64,000 nucleotides of DNA from assembly GCA_964035575.1 (NCBI GenBank), contig OZ037838.1, positions 558,001 to 622,000 of the forward strand, written 5' to 3'. The stretch is from Rhynchopus sp. YZ270_cl-10 (taxonomy: Eukaryota > Euglenozoa > Diplonemea > Diplonemida > Diplonemidae). Below are positions 41,446-51,371 of this stretch, one piece after another. Both the position numbers and the translations under genes were made by a program. Below the pieces are notes generated by a model. It ran no database searches. It was not told the DNA's origin and worked only from the letters and a program-made list of their open reading frames with translations. Position 1 is the first letter of the stretch. The number at the start of each line of letters is the position of its first letter.

Positions 41446-42962
41446 CCCTTTAGACCCCAAGCCGTTTTTTCGACCCACTTTTGAGTTTTGGTTTTTTGGG
41501 CTCTCCAACCGGTAAAGGGACCCCAGATGCAAATTTTTGATCGTACCTGGCCGCAATTGAAAGATTTTGAACACAGCGTCCAATTCCATTTTTTAAAGTT
41601 TTTTTTTTTGAAAAAAAATGTTCCCCTCAAAATGAGGTAAGCATAAAATCCGCCTTTCGGTTTTTTACTCGTCCAGCAGAGCGAGGGAATACCCGTAAAT
41701 TATTGCGCTCCGAAAATGGCGTTATTTGAAAGATTCGTCACAAAATCTTTCCAAAGAAAAAAAAATCGAGCAAAAAGTCCTAGTAGAACCCAACTTAGAT
41801 GAGGGTAGCTCTGTTAGCAGCATGTCTAAAAATCGATTTCCCTAACGATTTACACTGAAACACCACTACACAACGTAAAAAAGGCTATTTTTTCACGTTT
41901 TTTGGCACCTACAGGCCCGAAACACCCCCAGAATGGGTCAGAACGACCCTGTGAGCCGAAAATTCACAAAAAAATCACCCTAAAATACGAAAAAAATAGT
42001 GAAAACCTGGCTTCTAGTGTGTTTTGGGTGGGAAAAAGGCAAAGAATAGTCAGAAAAACAGTGATTTTGGTGGCGGTCCTCACGAACTTCCAAAGTGCAC
42101 TCAGATGCACAAAAGTTTTCGATTCTTGCTTCTTTTGACAGATTTGACATCAAATCTTTCCAAATATGTAAAAATCTTTTCACGAAAATGAGTAGAACCC
42201 TATTTATCAACCCTACTAGCCTTACGACCTTAGCGACGTTTAAACCCGTGATTTGGTGGTAAAATCTCACCAAAATCCCAGGAAATCACAGATGCATAAA
42301 AGTTTTCGATTTTGGCGTATTTTGAAAGATATGAACGAAATCTTTCCACACAAAAAAAGTGTTTTCACGAAAACGAGTAGAAAATTTTTAATCACATCGA
42401 GACTCTGAAAAGTGACCCTTTTTTCGTACTTTTCCACGCTCCCCGGCATCCAAGGAAAACCCAGATGCATAAAAGTGTTCTTAGATGGCGTATTTTGAAA
42501 GATCGGTGAAAAATCTTTCAAAATCTTAACGTACACTCTCTGTTGATTCTAAAACGGGGGAGGGTAAAAAAGGCGTGAAAGGTAAATTGGGGAAGAGGTT
42601 GAAAAGTTGGAACGCTTCCTCACCCCAGATCACACACATATGTCACAAGTGTCATGTCACCGAAAAATATAAAAAAATGTTTTTCTGAAACTGAGTAGAA
42701 CCCCAGTAATGGCCTAGTGGTATTAGGAGGGTTATTTCAGGGGGTGTTGGTCAAAAAACATGATTTTCCGTGGCAGCTCCGCTTTCCCCCCAGCATCCAA
42801 AAAAATATTAGATGCGCAAAACTTTTCGATTCTTGCTTCTTTTGAAAGATCGGCGCAAAATCTTTCAAAATATAAAAAATGTTTTTCCCATTTTGAGTAG
42901 AATATTCCTAATTGTATGGCGCCATTCTGCTACCCATATATGGGTATCTGGGGTCTAAAGGG
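41446..42962. mobile_element. piggyBac-like non-autonomous element (1517 bp)
   Basis: Perfect 14-bp inverted ends CCCTTTAGACCCCA with TTAA on both sides (41442-41445, 42963-42966). CCC-starting ends and TTAA duplication define piggyBac-type elements. No transposase ORF. The interior has five degenerate tandem modules, each with AGATGC..AAAA.TTTTCGAT, TTTTGAAAGAT and GAGTAGAA. Confidence 0.8.
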
Positions 42963-43017
42963 TTAACGCGCAATTAAGGTCTCGTACAAAAATCCTGACC
43001 AAAAAAGTATTTTTAAG

Positions 43018-43512
43018 ATCCTTAATCCCACTAGTCATAGCTAGAGAATGCGCATCATGCGCATGATGCGCATAATGCGCATAATTGTGTTATGCGCATG
43101 TTTTTTGTGTGTTTTTTTTATGTCATGCGCATACAAAAAAACAAAAGTGGATGCGCATATTTTTTTGTGTTTTTCTTCATGCGCATGTCTTTTTGTGTTT
43201 TTTTGGTATGCGCATAACGCATATGTGTGATGCGCATACCAAAAAAACACAAAAAAAACACAAAAAAACATGCGCATTTTAGAAAAACACACAAAAAAAT
43301 ATGCGCATCAGAATGCGCATAATGCGCATGACGCGCAAAATTTTGTGTGTTTTTCTAAATGCGCATATTTTTTTGCTGTTTTTTTTAATGCGCAAAATTT
43401 TGTGTTTTTCTCTTAGAAAAAACACAAAAAAATATGCGCATGACAATTTGTGTTTTTTACATAATTTGCGCATGATGCGCATTCTGTATCTATGACTAGT
43501 GGGATTAAGGAT
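43018..43512. mobile_element. Foldback element built of ATGCGCAT palindromes
   Basis: Perfect 23-bp inverted ends (start ATCCTTAATCCCACTAG, 43018-43040 and 43490-43512). Between them ATGCGCAT or a close variant recurs about 20 times with poly-T/GTGTTTTT spacers in both orientations. No coding capacity. Confidence 0.85.
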
Positions 43513-43860
43513 TGTGTATAAAATAGCCGTAAAATTTTTGACAGTAAAATTAAGGAAATAATTACACGCGAAAAAAAATTTTTTTTTCGGCCTGCCACGA
43601 CATGGGGAACACATTTTTTGGACACAAAAAAAAATTTTTTTTTGAAAAAAAATCAACAAAAAATCACAAAGATCCATACAAATCCACACAATAGACGACG
43701 GACGTCTTCCAAGTAGCCGTAGTTCGAACAAGACTGCCGAGCACATGGCTAATGATTGTGAAGAGCCCATCTGCACATTTTCTCTTTACTTGTCACTCAC
43801 ACTCACACTTAACACCATACCACCCTCACTCCAGGTTCTGACTACCTTCTTGGAACCCGC
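43513..43860. other. AT-rich interior of the outer element
   Basis: Contains A/T runs around 43570-43650 and CACTCACACTCACACTT near 43795. No gene. Confidence 0.4.
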
Positions 43861-43903
43861 CGGATTTTTGTACTCGACCATAATTGCGCGATAATAAAAT
43901 ATC

Positions 43904-44052
43904 TAATTTAGTGTAATTATTCCCGTAATTACACTTGGGGGGGTTCTGGCACTCGTTTTCCTAATCGCACTCGCTGCGCTCGTGCGAGTATTGGAAAATT
44001 CGTGCCAGAACCCCCCCGCGTGTAATTATGAGGAAATAATTACACTAGAATT
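43904..44052. mobile_element. Small foldback MITE
   Basis: Arms TAATTTAGTGTAATTATTCC and its mirror GGAAATAATTACACTAGAATTA, with inner arms GTTCTGGCAC/GTGCCAGAAC and the core CACTCGCTGCGCTCGTGCGAG. Same design as 16356-16495, different sequence. Confidence 0.75.
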
Positions 44053-44063
44053 ATATATATTAT

Positions 44064-44444
44064 GGTACTCCCGCTTCCACTCATCATCCAGGTGAAGGGT
44101 GATCATTGCAAACACAGGGACATGAATCCTGTGTGATGTAGGGTCCGGTTGTGGCCCTCTGCCCGCTTCGCAGTGTGGGAGAGGTAAAAATGGAGCACAA
44201 ACCCTGAGTCACTAATTTGGGCGGGAACATGAAGAACAATACACAACAGTGGAGGGTAAGGTTTCGCTATGGTTTCATTCGTTGCGTTAAGCAACAAAGC
44301 CTTTGTGCGTCATGTGTGAAAAGCCGTCCGCTTGAGCTAGATTGACGGTGTGGCCTATGCAGTTGATGGTATACCCTCTGCAGACACTTGCACTGTCCCC
44401 TTCTGTCAGAATACAGTCACCACCCTCCCACCCCTCGCGAAACA
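44064..44444 (-). other. Downstream region of W14 with restored flank
   Basis: GGTACTCCCGCTTCCACTC at 44064 resumes the sequence that is continuous at 32973. Then a unique stretch, then the type II block at 44300-44437. Confidence 0.55.
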
Positions 44445-45581
44445 TCACCCACTGTTGTGTGGGTGCAGATGCCTTGTTGCAATGCTGTTTGTTGTTTCAC
44501 CCTCAAACACAACGACACGTGAACACGGTGATATCGCAAAGGACCCATAATGGGCTTGCGGTATCGCACCCACACGGGACATGGTCGCCACATCGTACTG
44601 GTGCAGTGCCTCGCAAAGTGTAGATTCTTCATCATCATCTGTGCCGACCGGATCATCCACCTGGAACACATCGCCAACCTTGACCACAAGGTACTTCCCA
44701 CACGGGGTGAACTGCATGCACCTGATACTATTCCCACTCATATCAACACTGCGAAGAGCCGCACCACTCCAATCATAGAGGTGCACGATGCCATTCTGCC
44801 CCTCCACAGCAAAGACAGAGCCAGACCGTGAAAGCGCCACTACTGCGCACCACCCCTCCGCACGCACACATGCCACAGCTTCACCTGTGTTCACATCCCA
44901 CAGACGTGCGTTGTCCGGACTGGAAGTGATCACCCAACCACCACAGTCCGACACTGCCATGTTGTAACACTCCTCGTGCGAGAGAGAGCGGAGCAACATC
45001 AGGTCTTCGTCATACACAGAGACGCCGTCTTTGCCCTTCGAGACAACACCACCACACGCGAACACTGACTCTGAGATGTCTTCGACCTTGCGGACCACCT
45101 CCCCACCCGGAAGCGCAACCTCGTGAAGTTGTTCCCAACACGCCAGGTAGCAGTGTGTCTTGCACTGCGAGATGGCAGGCGGACAGTACACTTCGAATGC
45201 GTCCACTTCAAACGAGAAGACAGTGTTGAAGGTTTCTGTGTCGAAGCCACCAACGTGCCCATTCCTGCTACAATAGACGCAGAGTGTTCCACAACGCGAC
45301 AGTGACAAGTTTCCCACACGAGTTGCAGTGTACTCAGCAGGACACTTGATGTCGGCAAAGCGGCAGGCAAGCACAACCTGCACCCCTGCATCAAACGCAG
45401 TGTCCTGCAGACGGCACGTCCCCTCCAGCACCTGCGTGCCGATGCGCATCTCGACAGACGCAGGCGAGACAGCAAGCGCCGTGCACGCAACCTCCTTTGC
45501 CGCTGCAACGTCCGCCTCGCACGGCACCTCCACTGTCGCAGTCACGCCTGACTCTTCCAGCACAAAGGTTACATCCATCAT
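44445..45581 (-). CDS. W14: UBL-WD40 protein (378 aa)
   Basis: Intact; ends HLHPHNSG. Blade 3 is one residue short (ACGGVVSKGKD) and blade 4 has lost the usual linker (ITSSPDNARLWDVN). Blade 6 loop: DVFQVDDPVGTDDDEEST. N-terminal propeller half resembles W2 and W6. Flanks: 5' type a, 3' type II. Confidence 0.85.
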   Translation of the reverse strand: MMDVTFVLEESGVTATVEVPCEADVAAAKEVACTALAVSPASVEMRIGTQVLEGTCRLQDTAFDAGVQVVLACRFADIKCPAEYTATRVGNLSLSRCGTLCVYCSRNGHVGGFDTETFNTVFSFEVDAFEVYCPPAISQCKTHCYLACWEQLHEVALPGGEVVRKVEDISESVFACGGVVSKGKDGVSVYDEDLMLLRSLSHEECYNMAVSDCGGWVITSSPDNARLWDVNTGEAVACVRAEGWCAVVALSRSGSVFAVEGQNGIVHLYDWSGAALRSVDMSGNSIRCMQFTPCGKYLVVKVGDVFQVDDPVGTDDDEESTLCEALHQYDVATMSRVGAIPQAHYGSFAISPCSRVVVFEGETTNSIATRHLHPHNSG

Positions 45582-45865
45582 ATTGTTAAGGGGTCTGTTG
45601 TGTTTGATGTGATGGTTGGTGGTGTCACTTCGCAACGACAAATAAGAAGGTTGGTGGGTTAAATACTTGTTTCAACAAACTCTGATAAAGCACTTTGAAG
45701 ATACCCTGCGACAAACAAACAAAAGATGTGAACAGAAACCTCATGGCTTGCCCGTAGCTAGATTGACGGTGTGGCCTATGCAGTTGATGGTATACCCTCT
45801 GCAGACACTTGCACTGTCCCCTTCTGTCAGAATACAGTCACCACCCTCCCACCCCTCGCGAAACA

Positions 45866-46963
45866 TCACTCACTGTTGTGTGGGTGCAGATGCCTTGTTA
45901 CAATACCACGTGTTATGTCACACGCGAACACAACAACACGTGAACACGGTGATATCGCAAAGGACTTATCATCTGCTTGCGGGACCACACGCACACAGGA
46001 CATGGTCGTCACATCATACTGGTGCAGCGCCTGTGCATTCCTTACCACAAGGTACTTCCCACACGGGGTGAACTGCATGCAGTCGCCATACCCATCCACA
46101 TCAACATTGCGAAGAGCCGCACCACTCCAATCAAAGAGGTGCACGCTGGTTCCCACCCCCTTCACAGCAAAGACAGAGGCAGGCCGTGAAAGCGCCACAC
46201 ACCCATCCGCAGGCACACATGCCACAACTTCACCTGTGTTCACATCCCACAGACGTGCATTCTGCCCCACCCAGGAGGAGGTGATCACCCACCCACCACA
46301 GTGCGACACTGCAACATCACTATACCCTTCAGGGGACGACAGAGTGTCGAGAAACGTCAGGTCTTCGTCATACACATAGACGCCTGTGCCCTTCGAGACA
46401 ACAACACCGCCACCCGCGAACACTGAGTTTAAGCTGCAGTCGACATCGCGGACCACCTCCCCACCCGGAAGCGCAACCTCGCGCAGACCTTCCCTGCACA
46501 CCATGTAGCAGCGCGTCTTGCACTGTGAGATGGCAGGTGCGCCGAAGATAAAAAAGTTCACTTTGAACTTGAAGGCAGTCTCAAAGGTGTCTGTATCGAG
46601 GCCGGTGACATAGCACCCCTTCTGTGTTATGAGGCAGAGTGCTCCACAAGGAGACAGCGATACGTGACTTATATCCTGGTGCCCCCTACCAGTTGGCATC
46701 CCTACACTGTACTCAGCAGGACACTTGATGTCGGCAAAGCGAGGGCAGGCAAGCACAACCTGCACCCCTGCATCAAACGCAGTGTCCTGCAGACGGCACG
46801 TCCCCTCCAGCACCTGCGTGCCGATGCGCATCTCGACAGACGCAGGCGAGACAGCAAGCGCCGTGCACGCAACCTCCTTTGCCGCTGCAACGTCCGCCTC
46901 GCACGGCACCTCCACTGTCGCAGTCACGCCTGACTCTTCCAGCACAAAGGTCACATCCATCAT
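45866..46963 (-). CDS. W15: UBL-WD40 protein (365 aa)
   Basis: Intact. SVGMPTGRGHQDISHVSLSP after the UBL, VTGLDTDTFETAFKF in blade 1, VDCSLNSVFAGGGVVVSKGT in blade 3 and an altered blade 4 entry (FLDTLSSPEGYSD). Group-mates are W16 and W18. Blade 6 loop minimal (VRNAQALHQYDV). Flanks: 5' type a, 3' type II. Confidence 0.85.
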   Translation of the reverse strand: MMDVTFVLEESGVTATVEVPCEADVAAAKEVACTALAVSPASVEMRIGTQVLEGTCRLQDTAFDAGVQVVLACPRFADIKCPAEYSVGMPTGRGHQDISHVSLSPCGALCLITQKGCYVTGLDTDTFETAFKFKVNFFIFGAPAISQCKTRCYMVCREGLREVALPGGEVVRDVDCSLNSVFAGGGVVVSKGTGVYVYDEDLTFLDTLSSPEGYSDVAVSHCGGWVITSSWVGQNARLWDVNTGEVVACVPADGCVALSRPASVFAVKGVGTSVHLFDWSGAALRNVDVDGYGDCMQFTPCGKYLVVRNAQALHQYDVTTMSCVRVVPQADDKSFAISPCSRVVVFACDITRGIVTRHLHPHNSE

Positions 46964-47214
46964 ATTGTTAAGGGCTCTGTTGTGTTTGATGTGATGGTTG
47001 GTGGTGTCACTTCGCAACGACAAATAAGAAGGTTGGTGGGCTAAATACTTGTTTCAACAAACTCTGATAAAGCAAGCAATTTGAAGATACCCTGCGGCAA
47101 ACACACAAAAGATGTGAACAGAAACCTCATGGCTTGCCCGTAGCTAGATTGACGGTGTGGCCTATGCAGTTGATGGATATACCCTCTGCACTGTCCCCTT
47201 CTGTCAGAAGACAG

Positions 47215-47330
47215 TCTGTTGTGTGTACAGATGCCTTGTCATTACAATGACGCCTACAAAAACCCTGTGGCGACAACATCGCCACACAAACACTGACTGC
47301 GAGGTGCCTCAACGCTACTCCTCACACAGA
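47215..47330 (-). pseudogene. W family remnant in duplicated segment, copy 1
   Basis: Joins text equal to SVFACG.VV (about 47270-47300) directly to the C-terminal VMTRHLYTQQ (about 47225-47250). Most of the propeller is deleted and the UBL is absent. Confidence 0.55.
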
Positions 47331-47450
47331 AGACCAGGCAAGAGCACCTTGCAGTCGTCTCTGGCTAGAAGCTGTGTGTGGTTACGGAAGGCGGGGCAGA
47401 TGTCCGCACGCTCCTTGCCTTCTACACCATTGCATAAAGCTCTGCAACTC

Positions 47451-47777
47451 TCACGACACCAAAATGGAAAAGGGTTTACTCACGTTTGATCCACGGCTCC
47501 CGCGAGGGGAGGTGGTGGGTGGGGGTTTTTGCGCGGAGGCGGGGTACTCCTTGACAGACGACTGTGGTGTCCACATTGCACCGCTGCCGTGACAGTGAAG
47601 AAAGATGAACGCACGAGTCACGTAGACCACCACGTAATGAATGTAGTAGCGAGGTAGAGTGCGATGCGCATTCAGGGGGGAGTGAAACGAACACTGATGC
47701 AACTGCTCAGCGACAGCGAGGAGGTGCTTCTGGGGTGGACTGCCTGCGAGAAGCTGCACAAAACACTCGCAAAACAT
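47451..47777 (-). CDS. Unrecognised 108-aa ORF, copy 1
   Basis: ATG lies 3 nt past the W16 stop. Text: CECFVQLLAGSPPQKHLL, a hydrophobic stretch YYIHYVVVYVTRAFIFLH, then a Pro-rich tail. No family recognised. The duplicate at 51042 keeps the frame, but the two copies are too similar for that to mean much. Confidence 0.3.
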   Translation of the reverse strand: MFCECFVQLLAGSPPQKHLLAVAEQLHQCSFHSPLNAHRTLPRYYIHYVVVYVTRAFIFLHCHGSGAMWTPQSSVKEYPASAQKPPPTTSPRGSRGSNVSKPFSILVS

Positions 47778-47780
47778 CAC

Positions 47781-48765
47781 TCAGTAGGGGTACAGATGTC
47801 TCGTCTCGATAGTGTCTCGTCCCGCGTGCGTAAATAGTACCACACGTGAACACGGCGATATCAGAAATGTCGAGGGAGTACCCTCCGAGAACGCACGCAC
47901 ACAAGAAGTCGTCGCCACATCATATTGGTGAAGTGAATTTTGTCCAGAATCAAGATTCCGCAACACAAGTAAGAGATACTTCCCACACGGAGTGAACAGC
48001 ATCCAACGGACTGCACCCTGCTTTCCAAAGCTGCCAAGAGCCGCACCACTCCAATCATGCGCTCCTCTCAGTGTTCGAGGAGGTGATCACCCACCCACCA
48101 CAGGGCGATACTGCAACATCACCACATACTTCATCCGACGACAGAGTGCGGAGCAACGTCAGGTCTTCATCATACACAGAGACGCCGTTTCTGCCTTGTG
48201 AGACAACAACACTGCCACACACGAACACTGACTTCGCGATGCCATCGACTTTGCGGATCACCTCCCCACCCGGAAGCGCAACCTCGTGCAGACCTTCCCT
48301 GCTTGCCATGTAGCAGCGTGTCTTGCACTGTGAGATGGCAGGTGCGCCGATGCTCAAAAAGTTCACTTCGAACTTGAAGGCCGTCTCAAAGGTGTCTGTA
48401 TCGAGGCCGGTGACATAGCACCCCTTCTGTGTAAAGAGGCAGAGTGCTCCACAAGGAGACAGCGATAAGCGAATAAAATCCAGGTGTCCCCTACCAGTTG
48501 GCGCCTCTACACTGTACTGAGCAGGACACTTGATGTCAGCAAAGCGGCAGGCAAGCACGATCTGCACCCCTGCATCAAACGCAGTGTCCTGCAGACGGCA
48601 CGTCCCCTCCAGCACCTGCGTGCCGATGCGCATCTCGACAGACGCAGGCGAGACAGCAAGCGCCGTGCACGCAACCTCCTTTGCCGCTGCAACGTCCGCC
48701 TCGCACGGCACCTCCACTGTCGCAGTCACGCCTGACTCTTCCAGCACAAAGGTCACATCCATCAT
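47781..48765 (-). pseudogene. W16: UBL-WD40 family member with internal deletion
   Basis: UBL and blades 1-4 are intact (48765 to 48055, ending SSNTERSA and a stop). About 130 bp covering the blade 4-5 junction, present in W18 at 51657-51785, are missing. The C-terminal part continues to HLYPY at 47781. A product ending after blade 4 (about 236 aa) could still be made. Confidence 0.8.
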
Positions 48766-48844
48766 ATTGTTAAGGGGTCTGTTGTGTTTGATGTGATGGT
48801 TGGTGGTGTCACTCCGCAACGACAAATAAGAAGGTTGGTGGGTT

Positions 48845-49389
48845 AAATACGTGTTTCACAAAAAGCCTGATAAAGCAAGCAATTTGAAGACACCCTGAGG
48901 CAAACATACAGTCGTTGTCGTTTGCCAAAGATCGTGGTGTGGAATGTTCTTTCCTGGAGTTGTTGTTGGATTGATTTACGTTTTCTTACCAGGATTGTGG
49001 CCAAAGTATACATGATGATATGATCGTGTTGTTGTTTGGCTAAGTGGTGTAGAAGGAACAGGATGAGGATGTCAGGCAGTGCAGCTACCTCAGATGCTGT
49101 GTGTTTGGCAAGTTGCAGCGTCTGTGCATAACGTCCAGCTCAGGCGAAAAGAAGAGAAAGTGCAAAAAGAAGTGACTCGAGACACAATACCTTGCCCTGG
49201 CAGTGTACGTTTCGGTGCGTTACCAGAACACCGTGGGTGGACCCGCGGCTGATCCCTAGACAGAGATGGCGTGCGAAGAGTTTTCTTTGCATTCTTCTTC
49301 GCATTCGGGGGGAAAGCTAAAAGGGGTTTCTTGGGGGTGTTTTGAGGGTCTTGGGTTGTTTTGCTGACGCTGTGTTATATTCATCACCA
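48845..49389. other. Region between W16 and W17
   Basis: A short type a block (48845-48905), then unfamiliar sequence without a supported gene. A polypurine 49310-49360 segment (GGGGTTTCTTGGGGGTGTTTT) recurs behind many members. Confidence 0.4.
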
Positions 49390-49406
49390 CCCTCCCTCCC
49401 CTCCCC
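49390..49406 (-). promoter_or_regulatory. G-quadruplex motif after W17 stop
   Basis: Same four-tract 17-mer about 10 nt past the stop. Confidence 0.65.
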
Positions 49407-49416
49407 TGGTCACACA

Positions 49417-50544
49417 TCACTCACTGTTGTGTGGGTACAGATGCCTTGTCACAATGACGCCATCTGATTGCATAACCACAACAACAAGTGAACACGGCGA
49501 TATCGCAAAGGACCCACCTGATCGGTGGGGTATCACATGCACACAGGACATGGTCGCCACGTCATACTGGTGCAGGGGTGCATCTTCGTCATCGTCACAT
49601 TCTACATCAAAGCTCCTTACCACTAGGTACTTCCCACACGGGGTGAACTGCACGCACTCGACTTTCCCACCCATATCAACACTGCGAAGAGCCGCACCAC
49701 TCCAATCAAAGAGCTGCACGGTGTTGTCCATCCCCACAGCAAAGACAGAGGCAGACCGTGAAAGCGCCACGTACCGCCACCCCCCAGGCACACATGCCAC
49801 AGCTTCACCTGTGTTCACATCCCACAGGCATATGTTCTTCTCCTTCCTGGAGGAGGTGATCACCCACCCACCACAGTCAGACACTGCCACCTCCCTGCAC
49901 CCTTCGTGCGAGAGAGAGCGGAGCAACGTCAGGTCTTCGTCATACACAGAGACGCCGTTGACTCCCTTCGAGACAACAACACCACCACACGCGAACACTG
50001 ACGACGAGCAGTCGTCGACTTTGCGGAGCACCTCCCCACCCGGAAGCGCAACCTTGAGAAGACCTTCCCTCCAACACGCCAGGTAGCAACGTGTCTTGCA
50101 CTGCGAGATGGCAGGTGGACCGACCTCATCAGCGCACACTTTGAACGAGAAGACAGTGTCGAAGGTTTCTGTGTCGAAGCCACCAACGTGCCCAGTACAT
50201 TCGCCCATCAATACGCAGACCTCGGGACTGTAGACGCAGAGCGTTCCACAACGCGACAGCGACAAGTAGTCTGCTTGCTGCCGCCAACTGTACTCAGCAG
50301 GACACTTGATGTCGGCAAAGCGAGGGCAGGCAAGCACAACCTGCACCCCTGCACCAAACGCAGTGTCCTGCAGACGGCACGTCCCCTCCAGCACCTGCGT
50401 GCCGATGCGCATCTCAACAGACGCAGGCGAGACAGCAAGAGCCGTGCACGCAACCTCCTTTGCCGCTGCAACCTTCGCCTCGCACGGCACCTCCACTGTC
50501 GCAGTCACGCCTGACTCTTCCAGCACAAAGGTCACATCCATCAT
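49417..50544 (-). CDS. W17: UBL-WD40 protein (375 aa)
   Basis: Intact. UBL has CEAKVAAAKE and CPRFADIK, as in W3 and W6 respectively, a small mosaic within the constant domain. Blade 1 carries a longer insert (SPEVCVLMGECTGHVGGFD). Blade 6 loop: FDVECDDDEDAP. Flanks: 5' type a, 3' type I. Confidence 0.85.
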   Translation of the reverse strand: MMDVTFVLEESGVTATVEVPCEAKVAAAKEVACTALAVSPASVEMRIGTQVLEGTCRLQDTAFGAGVQVVLACPRFADIKCPAEYSWRQQADYLSLSRCGTLCVYSPEVCVLMGECTGHVGGFDTETFDTVFSFKVCADEVGPPAISQCKTRCYLACWREGLLKVALPGGEVLRKVDDCSSSVFACGGVVVSKGVNGVSVYDEDLTLLRSLSHEGCREVAVSDCGGWVITSSRKEKNICLWDVNTGEAVACVPGGWRYVALSRSASVFAVGMDNTVQLFDWSGAALRSVDMGGKVECVQFTPCGKYLVVRSFDVECDDDEDAPLHQYDVATMSCVHVIPHRSGGSFAISPCSLVVVVMQSDGVIVTRHLYPHNSE

Positions 50545-50804
50545 ATTGTTAAGGGGTCTGTTGTGTTTGATGTGATGGTTGGTGGTGTCACTTCGCAACG
50601 ACAAATAAGAAGGGTGGTGGGTTGAATACGTGTTTCAACAAACTTTGATAAAGAAAGCAATTTGAAGATACCCTGCGACAAACACACAAAAGATGTGAAC
50701 AGAAACTTCATGGCTTGCCCGTAGCTAGATTGACGGTGTGGCCTATGCAGTTGATGGATATACCCTCTGCACTGTCCCCTTCTCTCAGAACACAGTCTGT
50801 TGTG

Positions 50805-50920
50805 TGTACAGATGCCTTGTCATTACAATGACGCCTGTTGCTGTATCTACAGAAACCCTGTGGCGACAACATCGCCACACAAACACTGACTGCGAGGTGC
50901 CTCAACGCTACTCCTCACAG
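50805..50920 (-). pseudogene. W family remnant in duplicated segment, copy 2
   Basis: Counterpart of 47215-47330, with about 14 bp more (GTTGCTGTATCTACAG) near 50837. Confidence 0.55.
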
Positions 50921-51041
50921 AAGACCAGGCAAGAGCACCTTGCAGTCGTCTCTGGCTAGAAGCTGTGTGTGGGTACGGAAGGCGGGGCAGATGTCCGCAC
51001 GCTCCTTGCCTTCTACACCATTGCATAAAGTTCTGAAACTG

Positions 51042-51368
51042 TCACGACACCAAAATGGAAAAAGGCTTACTCACGTTTGATCCACGGATCCCGCGAGGGG
51101 AGGCGGTGGGTGGGGGTATATGCGTGGAGGCGGGGTACTCCTTGACAGACGACTGTGGTGTCCACATTGCACCGCTGCCGTGACAGTGAAGAAAGATGAA
51201 CGCACGAGTCACGTAGACCACCACGTAATGAAAGTAGTAGCGAGGTAGAGTGCGATGCGCATTCAGGGGGGAGTGAAACGAACACTGATGCAACTGCTCA
51301 GCGACAGCGAGGAGGTGCTTCTGGGGTGGACTGCCTGCGAGAAGCTGCACAAAACACTCGCAAAACAT
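51042..51368 (-). CDS. Unrecognised 108-aa ORF, copy 2
   Basis: Same as 47451-47777 with a few residue changes (YYFHYVVVYV, STHIPPPTASPRGIRG). Begins 3 nt after the W18 stop. Confidence 0.3.
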   Translation of the reverse strand: MFCECFVQLLAGSPPQKHLLAVAEQLHQCSFHSPLNAHRTLPRYYFHYVVVYVTRAFIFLHCHGSGAMWTPQSSVKEYPASTHIPPPTASPRGIRGSNVSKPFSILVS

Positions 51369-51371
51369 CAC

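Larger units (their letters stand above)
41427..43905. mobile_element. Outer TIR element, interrupted
   Basis: CGCGCAATTAAGGTCTCGTA (42967) is mirrored by TCGACCATAATTGCGCG (about 43874-43890), and both sides carry ACAAAAATCC. The left inverted repeat is split by the piggyBac-like element at its TTAA. The right part holds the ATGCGCAT foldback. Confidence 0.55.
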
